In this document: in pieces, positions 42,663-54,259 of the stretch
Layout of the letters: each line of letters starts with the position of its first letter
How positions within the stretch are numbered: the first letter of the stretch is position 1
NCBI GenBank assembly: GCA_001574975.1
Contig: KQ965890.1
Span: forward strand, 1 to 57,435
From: Gonapodya prolifera JEL478
Taxonomy: Eukaryota; Monoblepharomycota; Monoblepharidomycetes; Monoblepharidales; Gonapodyaceae
DNA: 57,435 nucleotides
Direction of reading: 5' to 3'
The notes under the pieces: generated by a model
What the model saw: the letters and a program-made list of their open reading frames with translations, nothing else
What the model was told of the DNA's origin: nothing
Database searches by the model: none
Position numbers and translations under genes: made by a program

Positions 42663-43248
42663 TCGCTGAGTGTGCATGACAGAGAACTAGGATGCTTCAA
42701 TGGGGAAACAACGACTCAATAACGATGGATCTATTGGATGTATGTAAGATAAGGGGACATTTGAGTTGGGGGGATCGTCTGCGATGAGATTCAGGGCCAT
42801 AGCTAGTCTGGTAATAAGGGAGAAAATTGTCCTGAATAAAAACTTCGCCGAAAGTGAGATCATTGTAACAATATCGAATTACCACTACCTAAGTGTTGCA
42901 AAGACCTTTGCCTTTTTGCAGTAGTATATAGTGGGAGGTCAAGTGGTATTAATTTTGCTCGACCACAACACTGCGATGTTTGTCGATGGAGACCAAACAT
43001 CGGGACCTTTTGTACAAAATCATTCACGTTCTTCAGATCCAGTGATGCAGCCGGCATGGAGGCTGTGGAAGGAGGTGAAACCTTCACAATATGTAGGTGG
43101 AATGAACATTTGGTCATCCGGATATCATTTCTACCTTTGAAGACACAATAAGTATGAAGCGAGGTGTTGGTATGGAAATATGGAAACAGATGGACGGCCG
43201 CTCATCAATTTCCTCACCCCACAACCGTATTTCCCAAATCCGTCTGCC
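42663..43248. other. Intergenic region between F-box paralogues
   Basis: About 590 bp, AT-rich, no gene recognised. It must hold the promoter of the intact F-box gene. Confidence 0.5.
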
Positions 43249-44289
43249 ATGGCTTCTAGCTCTGGCACCTCCCTTTCTATTATCCCTCTCGAAACTCTCG
43301 AAAAAATATCCCACCACCTCCCAGTCGGCGCCATCATCCGCCTCTCCTCGTCTTCGCGCTCCCTCCGCCGAATTGTCTCGCTTCCAACCGTCTGGGAGCG
43401 CCTGGACTTCTCAGACCTCCCGCAGAGCTTCTCTGACTCTGACTATACGAACTGCCTGGCGCAACTGGCGCGATGGATCGCTCCGACTTTAAATTGTTCG
43501 GCGGACACCGCGGAGGACACCATCACAAGGGGAATCGTGGAAATGACATTCGATGGGACGGCAATACAAAGACCCACGCTGATTTCCGCACTTCAGTTAC
43601 CCCGCGTTCGACGGCTATCCTTTCACAACTGCGAAGGGATCCGAATTGCAACCAACCGTGACGTGGAGAGCTTAACGAGCGCACCTTTACGTGGAGGGCG
43701 CGTCAAGGCGAAAAACCTGTCATTGCGCTATCTTGATATCCAAGGGACTTGCCCATCAGCGGCCTCCAAAAACCGGCTTTTGAAAGTTGCGCAACAGCTT
43801 AAGAAAGATATTCCGGGCCTTGTGGTCATCACGGGCAAATGCAACGAGTGCGGCTGTGACATGGATCACCAAGAGGAGGAAGACTCGCCGGACGAAGATA
43901 CGGCCGCGGCGCGTCGCCTCTTCCACCTCACCATTCCGGCTGCATTGGAGGCGTCCAAACGGTATTGCAGGTTCTGCATACGCAACATGATATGCGATAT
44001 TTGCCAGGGAGTCAAGGGTGAAGCGTACCAGACCGTTTGTGGCATCTGGTGTGAGGCTTGTCGCAGAGACTGTATAATATGCCCAGCGGAAAGTTGCCGG
44101 AAAGTTTGGTTCCGCACCATGTGCTACAAGTTTTTGTGTAACGCATATGTCTGCAGAAGCTGTCTGACAGGAGGCATATCTTTTGGTGAAAAGATCGTTG
44201 CAAAGGGTCTATCTCCGCACGTCCACCGGCAGAGATTGAGGTCCACCAGTCCAAGGGAGGGCGAATCAGAGCCAGACTTCGGCTCGTGA
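43249..44289 (+). CDS. F-box protein with Cys-rich zinc-binding C terminus
   Basis: A single exon of 346 residues from the ATG at 43249 (MASSSGTSLSI). Residues 10-50 form an F-box (IIPLETLEKISHHLPVGAII..SRSLRRIV), the usual Skp1 contact of SCF ubiquitin ligases. The middle has no clear leucine-rich repeats. From about residue 195 onward there are some eighteen Cys, beginning KCNECGCDMDH, then CRFCIRNMICDICQG, CGIWCEACRRDCIICP and YVCRSCLTGG, so at least two zinc sites are likely. This combination of F-box plus compact Cys cluster is uncommon and I cannot name the family. The gene is intact, unlike its tandem neighbour. Substrate unknown. Confidence 0.72.
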   Translation: MASSSGTSLSIIPLETLEKISHHLPVGAIIRLSSSSRSLRRIVSLPTVWERLDFSDLPQSFSDSDYTNCLAQLARWIAPTLNCSADTAEDTITRGIVEMTFDGTAIQRPTLISALQLPRVRRLSFHNCEGIRIATNRDVESLTSAPLRGGRVKAKNLSLRYLDIQGTCPSAASKNRLLKVAQQLKKDIPGLVVITGKCNECGCDMDHQEEEDSPDEDTAAARRLFHLTIPAALEASKRYCRFCIRNMICDICQGVKGEAYQTVCGIWCEACRRDCIICPAESCRKVWFRTMCYKFLCNAYVCRSCLTGGISFGEKIVAKGLSPHVHRQRLRSTSPREGESEPDFGS

Positions 44290-44798
44290 TGGAGGTGCCT
44301 AAAACGATGGACCTGATGGGCGGGGTTTAGGGTGACAAGCATTCTGATCTCCTGCGTCATTACCAGAGTGGTTTTGGGCCAGATTTCTCTGCGGGGAATA
44401 AAGCATTATAGCCAATGGGACAATAAGTATATATTTGGATGAGAGATTGGGACATTTGCGTTGGTAGGGTCTGTCATTGGAACTTTGGGCGAATGAAGCT
44501 GAGTGCGGAATTATTCTGAGAAACTAATAATATCCTAGATTGAAATGTGGAACGGCCAAGCTTATTCGGCGAAGTCGCTGTTTTTAATACATAAATTTGT
44601 AGCTAGCTGGGCCCTCACTTTTTGAAACGCCGCCGTGATAAAGTTTCGAAATTTTGATGACCTTTCTCCTCACTCAAATCATAAATATCGGTCACCCCCT
44701 CTTGACACCAAACGTCCTGCTCAACACCGGAACCAAATTCTCTCAGACCCCCTCTAGAAGGCTCTGATTGTCGATTTCGTCTTGACGTTCCGCTCACC
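44290..44798. other. Intergenic region between convergent genes
   Basis: About 500 bp, AT-rich, between the F-box stop and the stop of the minus-strand membrane protein gene. Terminators of both are expected; nothing else seen. Confidence 0.5.
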
Positions 44799-46758
44799 CT
44801 ATCCGCTCGAACATTGATCCGCTCCCTGCTCCTGCTCCCGAAGCATCCCAAACGGATCCACCCGCCGCGACACCCTGATCTCGTCCGCACCTTGTCTCAA
44901 GTACCGCTCGATTTCCGCCTCGAATTCAACCATCCTCGTACGCCTAACGTCCAACTCGCCATCCAACTTCCTACTTCCAACAATTTCTCGCCCTCCAAAC
45001 TCGCCAACAGGTTCCTTCCGCCTCGTGACCCACAGTCTGTCCGCTGTCAAACCCACCTCCGGTATATCCAACTCAGTCTCCGTGTTATTTGGCGCCCGCA
45101 CGATCTCTGCTTTCACACTCGCGACGTCATCTTCTTCCAGCCCAGCTGGATCGTTCGGCCTCTTTGGTCCAAGGTCAGCCACAATGAGGGACGTTTGCAC
45201 CATTTCCGCTGTTGTCAAAGTGGAGTGAGGTAGTCGAGGCCAAGGTGTAAGAGATGGGGACGTAGACGCGCGGGATGCGGCGGACATTGAAGTTCGGGTC
45301 GTGCGCATTGTCTCCAAGGAAAGGCCAGTCCCGCCACCAGGTCGAGCAAGAACATCCGCGGTACCCACGGATGACGATGTACGAGGTGACAAAGAGCCCG
45401 TAAACCAGCTTGATACCGATCTCCGCGAGCTCTTCGGGCTTCCCAAGGACGCACTTATCCACGATGTCCAGCTGCTCCAGCTACCGGGCAGAAACTTGGC
45501 GAAGCCAGCCACTTCCTTTGACTTTTGGTGTCTTCTGGAACGTGCGGGAGGAATGTTTGAGGACATTCCTGCTGAGGAGGACAGGGCTAACGCTGCAGCG
45601 GCCGCGGCTGCCGGTGTGGGACGGGTAGAGAGTCCCGTTCCACCGCTTCTTAATGACGTTCGTCCCCATCCACTCCCCGTTGATGATCTCCAAGGTCGAT
45701 CGGTACTTCTCGCGTCACTACGCCTTTCATGAACCCCCCCATCTCCTTGCGTCACGTGCCCAACCGCGTGGTCTAAAGTGACAGACTTGGCCCCACCCCA
45801 TGGCAACCACGCCAGTCGTCGAAATGCGACGATGTACGCTACGGTGGTCAGGGTGGTGATCACATGCGCAGCGAGACGGCAAGAGTCGGCGCGGGATAGA
45901 AGGTCGTTGGAGGCAACTGGTGCAGAAGAGGAACGAAGTGAGCGGTCGAGAAGAGCGGATGAGAGTAAATAAAGGAATAGGGAAGTGGTTGAAGTTATCG
46001 AGGAGAGAAGGGAGAGAGCTAGGGCCATGGTTTGTTTCATTGCACGTCGACACTGGTGTCGAATGTAAGCAAAAGGAAACTTACCACCTCGCTCCCATGA
46101 TTGGTCATCTTCTTGGTATGTTAGCTGCTCCCCCTTCACGCAGTAATTGATCAAATATTTCCACACTCCAAAGGGAGAGGGTTCTCACCTCCGTACCATC
46201 GCCATCGCTGCTGCTCTGGCCCCAGGTACAGCTCACTATCAATGCGCACACCACAGCCAGCACGACCCCGACCTGTCCTCCCAAAGTAGATAGCGCCAGG
46301 GTTGCTCGCTGTATCGGTTGCGTCGCGTCATCTGTTTGACCCGGTGTAATCCCAAAGAATCGAGGTAGGAGGATTTGGATTGATGGTAGGAGCGGCAGGG
46401 TCATGGTGAGCGTTAGGCGCGCGAGAGGAAAGAAGGAATTTTTGGACTGTGATTGATGTTGTAGGATAGAGGAAGTGCACCTGCAGTGGCGCAGACGTTC
46501 AAAGCAGAACGGATGGTTATTCAATCGGAGGGAGGAAACCCACTCGATCAACATGACGGTTCCTGCCCACGCCATGGAGGATTCGGAAAATGTTGACAAA
46601 AGAGCAAGTGGAGTGACAAGAGAAGCCTGTAATAAGACACGTTAGAACGAAAGCAACTTCCACGATTCAAAGAAGGATGATCAACTCACCGGAGGCGAAC
46701 TGAATGTAACTTTTAGTGTCGACAACGATAGATGCGAGACATTCTGTGTACGCGTCAT
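44799..46758 (-). CDS. Multi-exon membrane protein, family not recognised
   Basis: Probable start at the ATG at 46758 (MTRTQNVSHLSLSTLKV), followed by a GT intron, an exon with AGTVMLIEWVSSLRLNNHPF, then MTLPLLPSIQILLPRFFG and a hydrophobic segment LGGQVGVVLAVVCALIVS. A further exon has another long hydrophobic stretch (MALALSLLSSITSTTSLFLY) and HVITTLTTVAYIVAFRRLAW. Downstream are EIINGEWMGTNVIKKRW, LDIVDKCVLGKPEELAEIGI and RIPRVYVPISYTLAS, and an acidic/basic tail. Exon joins in the middle (45.2-45.7 kb) are uncertain because frames change several times there. Three or four membrane helices are likely. I cannot assign a function. Confidence 0.45.
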
Positions 46759-47446
46759 TCGTGAGGCCAGCGTGTGGAATTGAAAATGAAGGAGGTTAGA
46801 GAAAGCAACACGTGTTTTGGATTACATCCGCAACCTCGAAGCCCTTACTCCTCCATCATCAACAATTTCCAAAGATTTCATTCCCAATCGTGCCCTTTCT
46901 CTTTCTCCACGCAAGGCCCTTCACTCACCCATAGGCACGCTGCGACGCCGAAACCCCTCGCCCAAAGGCCTGCCCATCCCGTTACTCCTGCAATTGATAC
47001 GAGCAGCCCCACAGCGTGAAGAATAGTGACCGGAAGAGATGTGCTGGGAAGCGACATTGCGCCGATGAATCAAACTCGGCATCCAGGGAAGCTCCTTGGG
47101 AGCGCTACAATGGGCGCCGGTGGCGCAGGGGAGAGAGGGACTTGCGGATAACAAGTGACAGGGTCGAGAGGCTCGGTCGATGAGAGTTGAACAGAGCAGA
47201 GGGGAATAAACTACTGAAGGTCCGACAATGTGGATATGATAATATGGCATTATAAGGTGATGTCGACAGCGACGTACCACATCACTCCCCCCCTCCCTCA
47301 CCGTGCTCCGAAACGTTTCCCTTTTAAAAATACCAGAGTTCTCATCAATGTCTTTCTCTCTATTTCCTCCCTCGACGTCCTCAATTAAAACCCCAACTAC
47401 CTTGTGCAATCTCCGCCATCGCCACCCCCATAACACCCATTCCGGC
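46759..47446. other. Intergenic region
   Basis: About 690 bp between two minus-strand genes. Short open frames only, with no recognisable similarity. Confidence 0.45.
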
Positions 47447-48517
47447 CTACCCCGCCATGCCAAGTTGTTGCTGACCCATTCCCATCGCCATCGCTCCGAC
47501 GCCCACGCCAGGAATGCAGTGGTTGATGTGGCTTGGGCGGGCGAGGAGAGGGTCCGAGGTAGGGTTGTAAGCGATGAGGAAGCCGTCTCGATCAGCGTAG
47601 CGCCGGGAAGAGGTGTTGGCGGAGGAGGGAGTGCGAGGTGGTGGGCGACTGGGAGCTGGTCGGGGCACCGCTTGGACGTTTGAAGTAGTATCAGAATTTG
47701 TGGATAAAGGTGCGTCGACAAGAGTGGCGTCGTCATCGTCATCGATGCTTCCGGTATCATGGTGTGCATTGTCCCCGGAGGTTATCAGTTCAGAAGGTGT
47801 TTCAAGGCCGCGTCGTTCCAGATGACGACAGATGAGACGAGTCCACTGGATTGCTGGATCCCTCCTACTACCCAACGTGGTGCTCCCGTCACGTAATTTG
47901 ACCACAATTTTCAAGGTTTCTCTCGTGACTGGCACTCCCTTCTCGAGTAGCGTCTGCACGATCTCCGTGTTGGGTTCAGTCGGGGTCCAATCAATAGCAC
48001 TGTCGGGGTCCGTCACTTCCACGCGACCTCCTGAAGGGTTGAAAGGCAGCCGTCCCGAAGCCAGAGCGAAGTCGAGATGAGAGGAAAATTCGAGTGTATT
48101 CGTTCGTGCGGTTTCGCGAGTGTTGGAACGGAGGGATGCTCGGTTGAAGGTCCGCAGCGTGACTGGGGACAACGGGTCCGCGAAAATCCAAAAGCAAAAA
48201 TCGGAAAGGACGAAGAATGGTGATTCCAGACTGAAGTTGTTGGGTGAGCGAGGTCTGCCACGTTTAGATCGACATCCAAAATTATTGCCCGAACCGTCGC
48301 AACTTACCCGCTTCTATCAGAGCCCTCGTCATCTCCACGTTGCCTTTTTTAATCGCCACGCCAGCGCGCTCTCAGGCTTCCACTCCTCGTCCTTGCCAAG
48401 CACCCTCCATCGAGCTTTCAGAATGACTGTTTTACGAGCTTTCGGGGACGCACCCCGACTGAGGAGGGCGAGACGGACGTCCGAGCTTTCAACAGCATCG
48501 ATGACAAGAGCGCCCAT
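47447..48517 (-). CDS. Ankyrin-type repeat protein with disordered tail
   Basis: Exons 48517-48308 and 48162-47447 with a 145-nt intron. Repeat-like units are visible: VESSDVRLALLSRGASPKAR, then AIKKGNVEMTRALIEAG, then HLDFALASG and PNTEIVQTLLEKGVPVTRE, which are divergent ankyrin helices; such proteins scaffold other proteins. The C-terminal 130 residues are acidic then Pro/Ser-rich with no domain. Near 48358-48363 the frame slips by one: PESALA is followed by WRLKK, but the next frame gives VAIKKGNVEM, which fits the repeat better. One missing base would explain it. The style resembles ankyrin families I associate with chytrids, which is my main taxonomic hint. Confidence 0.6.
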
Positions 48518-48752
48518 TTTGCTCGATCAATTTGCTGAGATTTGGTTTGGTCAGCAATCAGGGACGGGTTGGTGAGCAAGCTCTGGACTGGAGATTGGAA
48601 ACGATAATGGAGAGCGAGTGGCCTTATCGAGTGCAAGTCGCTTGAAGGTGCAGGTAAGTGGGGCTCAGAAAATCCTACACAAATTTGAGTCGGGTGAGTT
48701 GATCCGATTTTATTACAAAACTCGATGTAATTTTATTACTTGGATCTGCTCA

Positions 48753-48882
48753 CAGCTACGGCCATATGCGCGGAAAAGTGCCGCTTCCCGTCTGATCAGC
48801 GCAGCGAAGCCCGCGACAGCCCAGTCAGTACTAGCGTGAGAGATCAGCTGGGAATACTGAGTGCTGTAGTTTTGCATTTTCG
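48753..48882. repeat. 130-bp dispersed repeat, copy 2
   Basis: Inverted copy of 1-130. Differences include CG versus CA at one site and C versus T at another. The similarity ends abruptly at 48753 on the inner side. Together the two copies bracket 48.6 kb in opposite orientation. Confidence 0.8.
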
Positions 48883-49059
48883 CTTACACACGATATAGAT
48901 TGTAATACTGGAGAAACAATTTTACTCTGTACAGTTACTGAAATACGTCGCTTGTCCTTTCATGTTTTCTGTGCAGACGATGATTCAATTCATCCGCTGC
49001 CATTACATACGAGTCTATCAGCTAAAGAAAGAGTTCTTGGGATGTTTTGAATTTATAGT

Positions 49060-49074
49060 GGGGGGGGGGGGGGG
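49060..49074 (+). repeat. G15 homopolymer upstream of the subtilase gene
   Basis: Fifteen consecutive G, then A and six more G, 30 bp before the subtilase ATG at 49105. It would lie in the promoter or 5' leader. Confidence 0.8.
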
Positions 49075-49104
49075 AGGGGGGAGGCGAAGTGTACACAATT
49101 TCTC

Positions 49105-50780
49105 ATGGGACCACGATGGCCTACCGACCGACATTCTCTGTCACTCCTTAATGCTCTCTTAACCTCTCTCCTTCTCCTTTTGCTGCTGAACCCCTCGTTC
49201 GGATTGGACGCGCCCATTCCCGCTCAATACATCGTTGTTCTGCAAGACTATGCTACTTTCACCCTTGAATCGGGAGAGCAGTGGCTCCAAGATCTTCTCC
49301 AGCGATTGGACTCTAGTGATTCACCGTCTGGGATCGTTCGACTCGTCGCCATTCCTTCAGATACCGCCCAAGTTCGTCCCTCAGAAATTTTACGCGTTTA
49401 TCCGAGAGCGGAAGACCGCAAGGAGCACTTCAGAGCTGCAGTTGTGAGGATAGGTGATGATAGCGTGGTGGATGTGCTGAGAAGTCATCCGGCAGTCAAG
49501 TATGTGGAGCAGGATAGGATGGTTTGGCTGGACGACGTTGTGGAGGGGCACGGACCCGACATCGTGAGCAATGAAGAGGAAGGTGCTCCTCTGCAAGAGA
49601 AAGCGCTGCATCAGCAACGAAACTTCAAACGAAATCTCGACGCCTCTGGGCGCAGTGTCGAGGAGCTGGAAGAGCACACCTTCACAGACCAGCCTTCCGC
49701 TCCATGGAACCTCATTCGACTATCACAGCGCACGATTCCTCTGGGAACAAACTACGCTTACGGAGCTCGTGCAGGCGTTGGGGTGGACGTTTACATCGTG
49801 GACACAGGCGTGTTTGCGGATCACTCTGAATTTGGGGGAAGAGCAAGAGTCGGAGTGAACTTCGTCACGACTGAGGACGCCTGGGACGGCAATGGTCATG
49901 GGACACATGTCGCAGGTGAGTTGAACACAACGAATCTTGTCGGAGAACGAAAAGGAGGAATTACCAAATCCGCACTCCAGCAACAGTAGCAGGAGCAACT
50001 TACGGTGTCGCAAAACGTGCCTCCGTTGTGGCAGTGAAAGTTCTGGACAAGAACGGCTCAGGATCCTGGTCCGACATCGTTGCTGGCATCGCATGGGTCG
50101 CTCAGCAAGCCCGAAATTCCACCCGGCGGAGCGTTGCGAAGTGAGTCGATGGTTTCATGCGAGGTATTATATGGCAACACACCTTCATCACGTTACCTCT
50201 CTTCAAGTCTTTCCATAACGGGTTCTTACATGCAGTCGGTGAACGACGCCATATCTGGGTGCGTGCGAACCTCTGGTGTCCACTTCGCCGCTGCTGCTGG
50301 GAACGCAGGACTAGATGGGTGTCAATACTCCCCCGGAAGTGCGAGCAATCAAGGGGCCGTGAGCGTGGGATCAGTGAACTCGAAGGTGGGGGAACGTTGC
50401 ATTCCACTTCGCGTCGTGAACTTGACGACGATTCTCCTTGCTCGATGGCGCCGCCTCTTTCTGACACCACTCAGGATACGGTCTCGACCTTCTCCAACAT
50501 CGGTTCCTGTCTCACCATATTCGCCCCTGGCGAATCCATCATCTCCGCCTCCCCCGCCAGTACCGTCGCCACCCGAATAATGTCCGGCACGTCAATGGCG
50601 TCTCCACACGTTGCAGGCGTCATGGCTCTGGCGCTGAGCTACCGAGGGAATCTCTCGTGGTGGAGTATGAGGAGCATCTTGGTGCGAGTCGCAACTAAGG
50701 ATGCATTGGTGGGTGTACCAGCAGGATCACCCAATAGAATGCTGTTTGGGTATTGGGCAAAAGCTGGGGTGGTCGGATAG
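49105..50780 (+). CDS. Secreted subtilisin-like serine protease (S8A)
   Basis: Four exons, 49105-49915, 49993-50140, 50208-50385 and 50475-50780, with introns of 67-89 nt and matching phases, give 480 residues. A signal peptide (LTSLLLLLLLNPSFG) is followed by an inhibitor-type propeptide with YIVVLQDYA and HPAVKYVEQDRMV. The catalytic domain shows Asp in VYIVDTGV (about 232), His in GNGHGTHVAG (about 267), FAAAAGN with the oxyanion Asn, and Ser in SGTSMASPHVAG (about 416). Order and spacing match proteinase K/cerevisin-type subtilases, which are made as zymogens and secreted or vacuolar. All catalytic residues are present, so it should be active. The neighbour on the right is convergent. Confidence 0.92.
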
Positions 50781-51144
50781 TCCTTGAAGTATCAATGAAG
50801 GACGTAATACGAACTGTTGAAAAGGAGTGGTAATTCGCTATGATTTGTGACATAATATGTAATGTAAGAGCATAAAACTGATTTATAATTTACCGCGAAT
50901 GCAACAGTGGCTCACGAGTTCTTTTCAGCTGTTATAGTATAGTTATCGTTGTGGACTTGACAACACCGTTCTCCGAGGACCGAGGCGGAACACCACTCGG
51001 CAACCTTCACACAGAACGTCGCATAACTTGCATAATTCATTTTTTAACTCGCTAACAAGATCCTCTTGTACATCAGCCTTGGTCCTACAGCTTCAGCGCA
51101 TAGTTCTGTAATCGGGTATATGGTGGAAAGATTCCCCGTTATCA
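50781..51144. other. Intergenic region between convergent genes
   Basis: 364 bp, AT-rich, between the subtilase stop and the O-methyltransferase stop. Terminator region of both; nothing else recognised. Confidence 0.5.
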
Positions 51145-52414
51145 TCACTTCAACTTCGCAACCAGTAGCGACGAGAGCGCATGAATCTCCCTCACTTCCT
51201 CCAGCTTGAATCCCCCCATGTCCAGCAGTGCCTTCCACTGCTCCTTGGTCCGCTCTTTCGCACCAAACTGCGACATGCTCCACATATCCACCTGCGCGAC
51301 ATTGATACCAGGATTCGCCGGGTCCACAACGGCGTCCACGACAAGCAACGCTCCACCAGTAGTTGTCCCTGCTGGAATAGCCTGGCGGATGTTGTGCAAA
51401 ACCCGGACGGCACCGGCGTCAGAGCGGTCGTGCAGGATGTGCTTCAAGAAGAATACGGTGTCGGGAGAGGACAACGAAGGGTGTAAGGGGCGGTTGAAGT
51501 CGCCGGCGAGGAACGTGAGGCGGGGGTTTCGTGAAGCGGGATTGGTCGGTGATTGAGCAAGGGCAATGACGGAGGGTCTGTCCAAGACAATGCCGTTCGC
51601 AATGGATGGGTATTCGCTGAGGATCTCTCTGTAAAGAGTAAAGGCCGGGGTAAGGGGTGGGAGTTGGCGTGCAGTTCACCCAATCGCGAAAAGGAATGGA
51701 ACAAAACGTACTCGAGGTCTTCTCCGTTTCCACCTCCCAAATCCACAATCGTCTTTCCGGCAAACTTGTTCCAGTCGAATTCGGTGAGAAGGGGCGTCAT
51801 GAGTCGTTCTTCGGTCATGTGCTTGTGGAGGTTGGATTGGGTTATTTCGTTTTGGGCGAACCAGTCGTCGACTTGGCGCCCAACCGGTGAAAGTGAAATG
51901 TCAAGTGGCTTGAAACGTATATAACGGCACGCCTGTCACCTCGACTCACGTGATACGCCTGTCAATCGTTCGAAAGGGGCACGGTCGTCCTCACCCTCCT
52001 TGAGGAACTCGTCCAGCTTCACGAGACTCGGAATGCCGACGGATCCGGCGTGGAGCACGAGACTACGGATGGACTTGGGGTGCTCTTTGCGAAGAGGGGC
52101 CGATTGCGCCGTGTGGACCCAGCGGTGAAGTGCTATTTGTCGGAACACGCCGAATGTGGATAATGCGCGCAGGAGACGGTCTGCCGATCCAGGAGGCGGT
52201 CGATTGCGTTGCCATACTTCGAAGGAGGAACTCACTCGGGCTCGATGTGCTCACCTAGTTCTTCAACTTTCGTCCCCGTTTCTTTGGCAAGGTTCACAAC
52301 GTCCACGCCTTCGCCTTCGAGGGGGACAACTTCAGGAACTCCGTGTTTCGTGACAACGTAAGCTGCGCCCAGGAAGAAGGTGGATTGGAGCCACGAGTTG
52401 ATCAGCGATGCCAT
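51145..52414 (-). CDS. S-adenosylmethionine-dependent O-methyltransferase
   Basis: Four exons from the ATG at 52414. The N-terminal part has the winged-helix-like dimerisation region with AIDRLLRALSTFGVFRQ, typical of plant and fungal O-methyltransferases. The SAM-binding loop is KTIVDLGGGNG. Further family marks are LTFLAGDFNRP, FFLKHILHDRSD (the His likely being the catalytic base) and ALLVVDAVVDP, with the usual ending LLDMGGFKLEEVREI. It transfers a methyl group to a hydroxyl on a small molecule, often in secondary metabolism. No biosynthetic core gene is adjacent, so the substrate cannot be guessed. Introns are 38-90 nt. Confidence 0.88.
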
Positions 52415-52895
52415 CAGGTGCAAACAGTTTGTCGAGGACAAAACGGTAACAAGACAGCGGATTTACTTGAATTTTGATACAGGTGGCGAAACAAATCAGT
52501 AAGCATTGTATGCAGCCAGAATCTAGCGTCCGTGATAGACATGGGTCGTTGTCCGTAATTCATTTGAATACTTGTTCATTTCACTAAGTAGTGGCTACTC
52601 CCAGTTCCGCTCAGAGCAGAGATGTGAAATGCGAAATAAAATTGGAGTGTTGGAGATCTTATAGGAACCAACGCACATGAAACGATGCGGGCAAGTAGTA
52701 AATCCAATTGTCAGTGGGAAGGCCAGGAACTTTTGAACCATCGGTACTCCCGGGCAGCTAACCACGCGTCGGAGCGCAAAGTGCAGTGCCGAAGCATTGA
52801 CGGAATGTGAATTCTACCGTTTCCGTCCGCGACTGGCCACAGCGCAAATAAATCCAAACTTTTGCACCTCGAACACCTTCTCCAACCACTCCTCA
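52415..52895. other. Intergenic region
   Basis: About 480 bp between the divergent O-methyltransferase and glyoxalase-fold relic. No feature recognised beyond presumed promoters. Confidence 0.5.
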
Positions 52896-53280
52896 ATGAC
52901 GATCGCGCACTTAGCATCCAAGTCAGCGACATCTCGTGCTCCCGCTCATTCTACCAGGCCGCGCTCGCCCCGCTCGGGTATGCCATCATCCACGAAGGTC
53001 GTAAATCGCCTTCAGACCCTGCTCCTTTCTACGTCGGCTTCGGGATTGCCCCGGCTGTCGATATCTGGATCACGGCGGGAGAGCCGGGGTTCGGGAAGCC
53101 CCACATCGTGTTTCTGGATCGAATCTGGAGGAGGTGGACGAGTTCTATAAAGCCGCCGTGGGAGCCGTGGGAAAGATGATGGGCCGCCCGGGCCAAGGCC
53201 CACGCCGCCGTATCCTCCGACAATGGGGCGTTTCTGTCGGATCCCGACGGATAATGTCGAGGCGATGGTGAAGACGTGAG
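52896..53280 (+). pseudogene. VOC (glyoxalase/bleomycin-resistance fold) protein, frameshifted
   Basis: The ATG at 52896 gives MTIAHL, then the frame changes and the VOC body continues in another frame: SIQVSDISCSRSFYQAALAP, then FYVGFGIAPAVDIWITAG and GKPHIVFLD. After that a third frame carries FYKAAVGAVGKMMGRPG, and a piece resembling NGAFLSDPDG follows. Related small fungal VOC proteins of about 130 residues have these parts in one frame. At least three indels separate them here, so the gene is broken or the sequence is poor. Confidence 0.7.
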
Positions 53281-54068
53281 AACAGCCGATGAAGGAGTGA
53301 CACTTGCGAATGTATTGCGTGACTGCGTTTGCGTTTCTCCGTTCATCAAAGGATTGTGGTGCACCCCAGGCGCCGACCGGTGTACTTCAAGCAAAACACT
53401 TTTCGTGACGTCCACAAACCATCTCAGCCCAAATCTTTTCACTCTCTGAACCCGTATCGCTTAAGCGTCTCTCAGAGGTTGATGTCTCACTTGGCAACCC
53501 TTCGTATGTTCACTTTGCAGCGTGCAGAATCCAACAGCGAAGTGCTGTTGGCCCGTTTGTTGAAACGAATGTTACCACGTGTCATGTCGACAACATAATC
53601 ACCCATTTGATGCTCCCTGTTAAAAAAAAACACGCATCCCTATGAAGCCGTGTCCCCTGTCTCCGCGAATCAAAATCAAGTTTGCTAGCTCTGCTCTTGG
53701 TGGACGTAGTGTCCGAGAGTGAGAGTTGAAGATGTTTAATGGGAAATCTAAAGGCACGGGCGATAGACAGCATCTACCTCAGCACGGCCATACTAACACT
53801 GATGCCTGTCTTCTCACATATTGTGTAATGGAGTACACCTGCTAAAAGCTTGGATCTTGCACGAGTGGGTTGACGTCACTACTCTGTTTTGCCCCCGTGT
53901 TTGTGGCGGTTTGTACAACACACAGGACGCGGGGCCGCATTCCACCTCACTGTCACAAGATGTTTTTGTCAGTCCCACTCTTGCTGCGCGTAGTGCAGAA
54001 GAGCGTGAGTTGAACGGTTCACGTATTCCACGCGGGCGGTCAAGGTCACCGCAACCGTCTGTTACCCG

Positions 54069-54104
<36 letters not shown>

Positions 54105-54259
54105 ACGCGTGTCGATTATCACACCTTTACTTTGGCTCGATATAAATTTGTATGTGCTGAGGCTCCTTTCATATGTGAGCTCCAGGGTCGGCGGCAGGCA
54201 AGGTTCGCATTGCGACAACAAACCGCGATGAACGGAATTCAATGTACTCGCGTTTACGT
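53281..54259. other. Intergenic region with a C36 homopolymer
   Basis: About 1 kb. C runs without interruption from 54069 to 54104. No gene recognised; short frames only. Confidence 0.55.
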
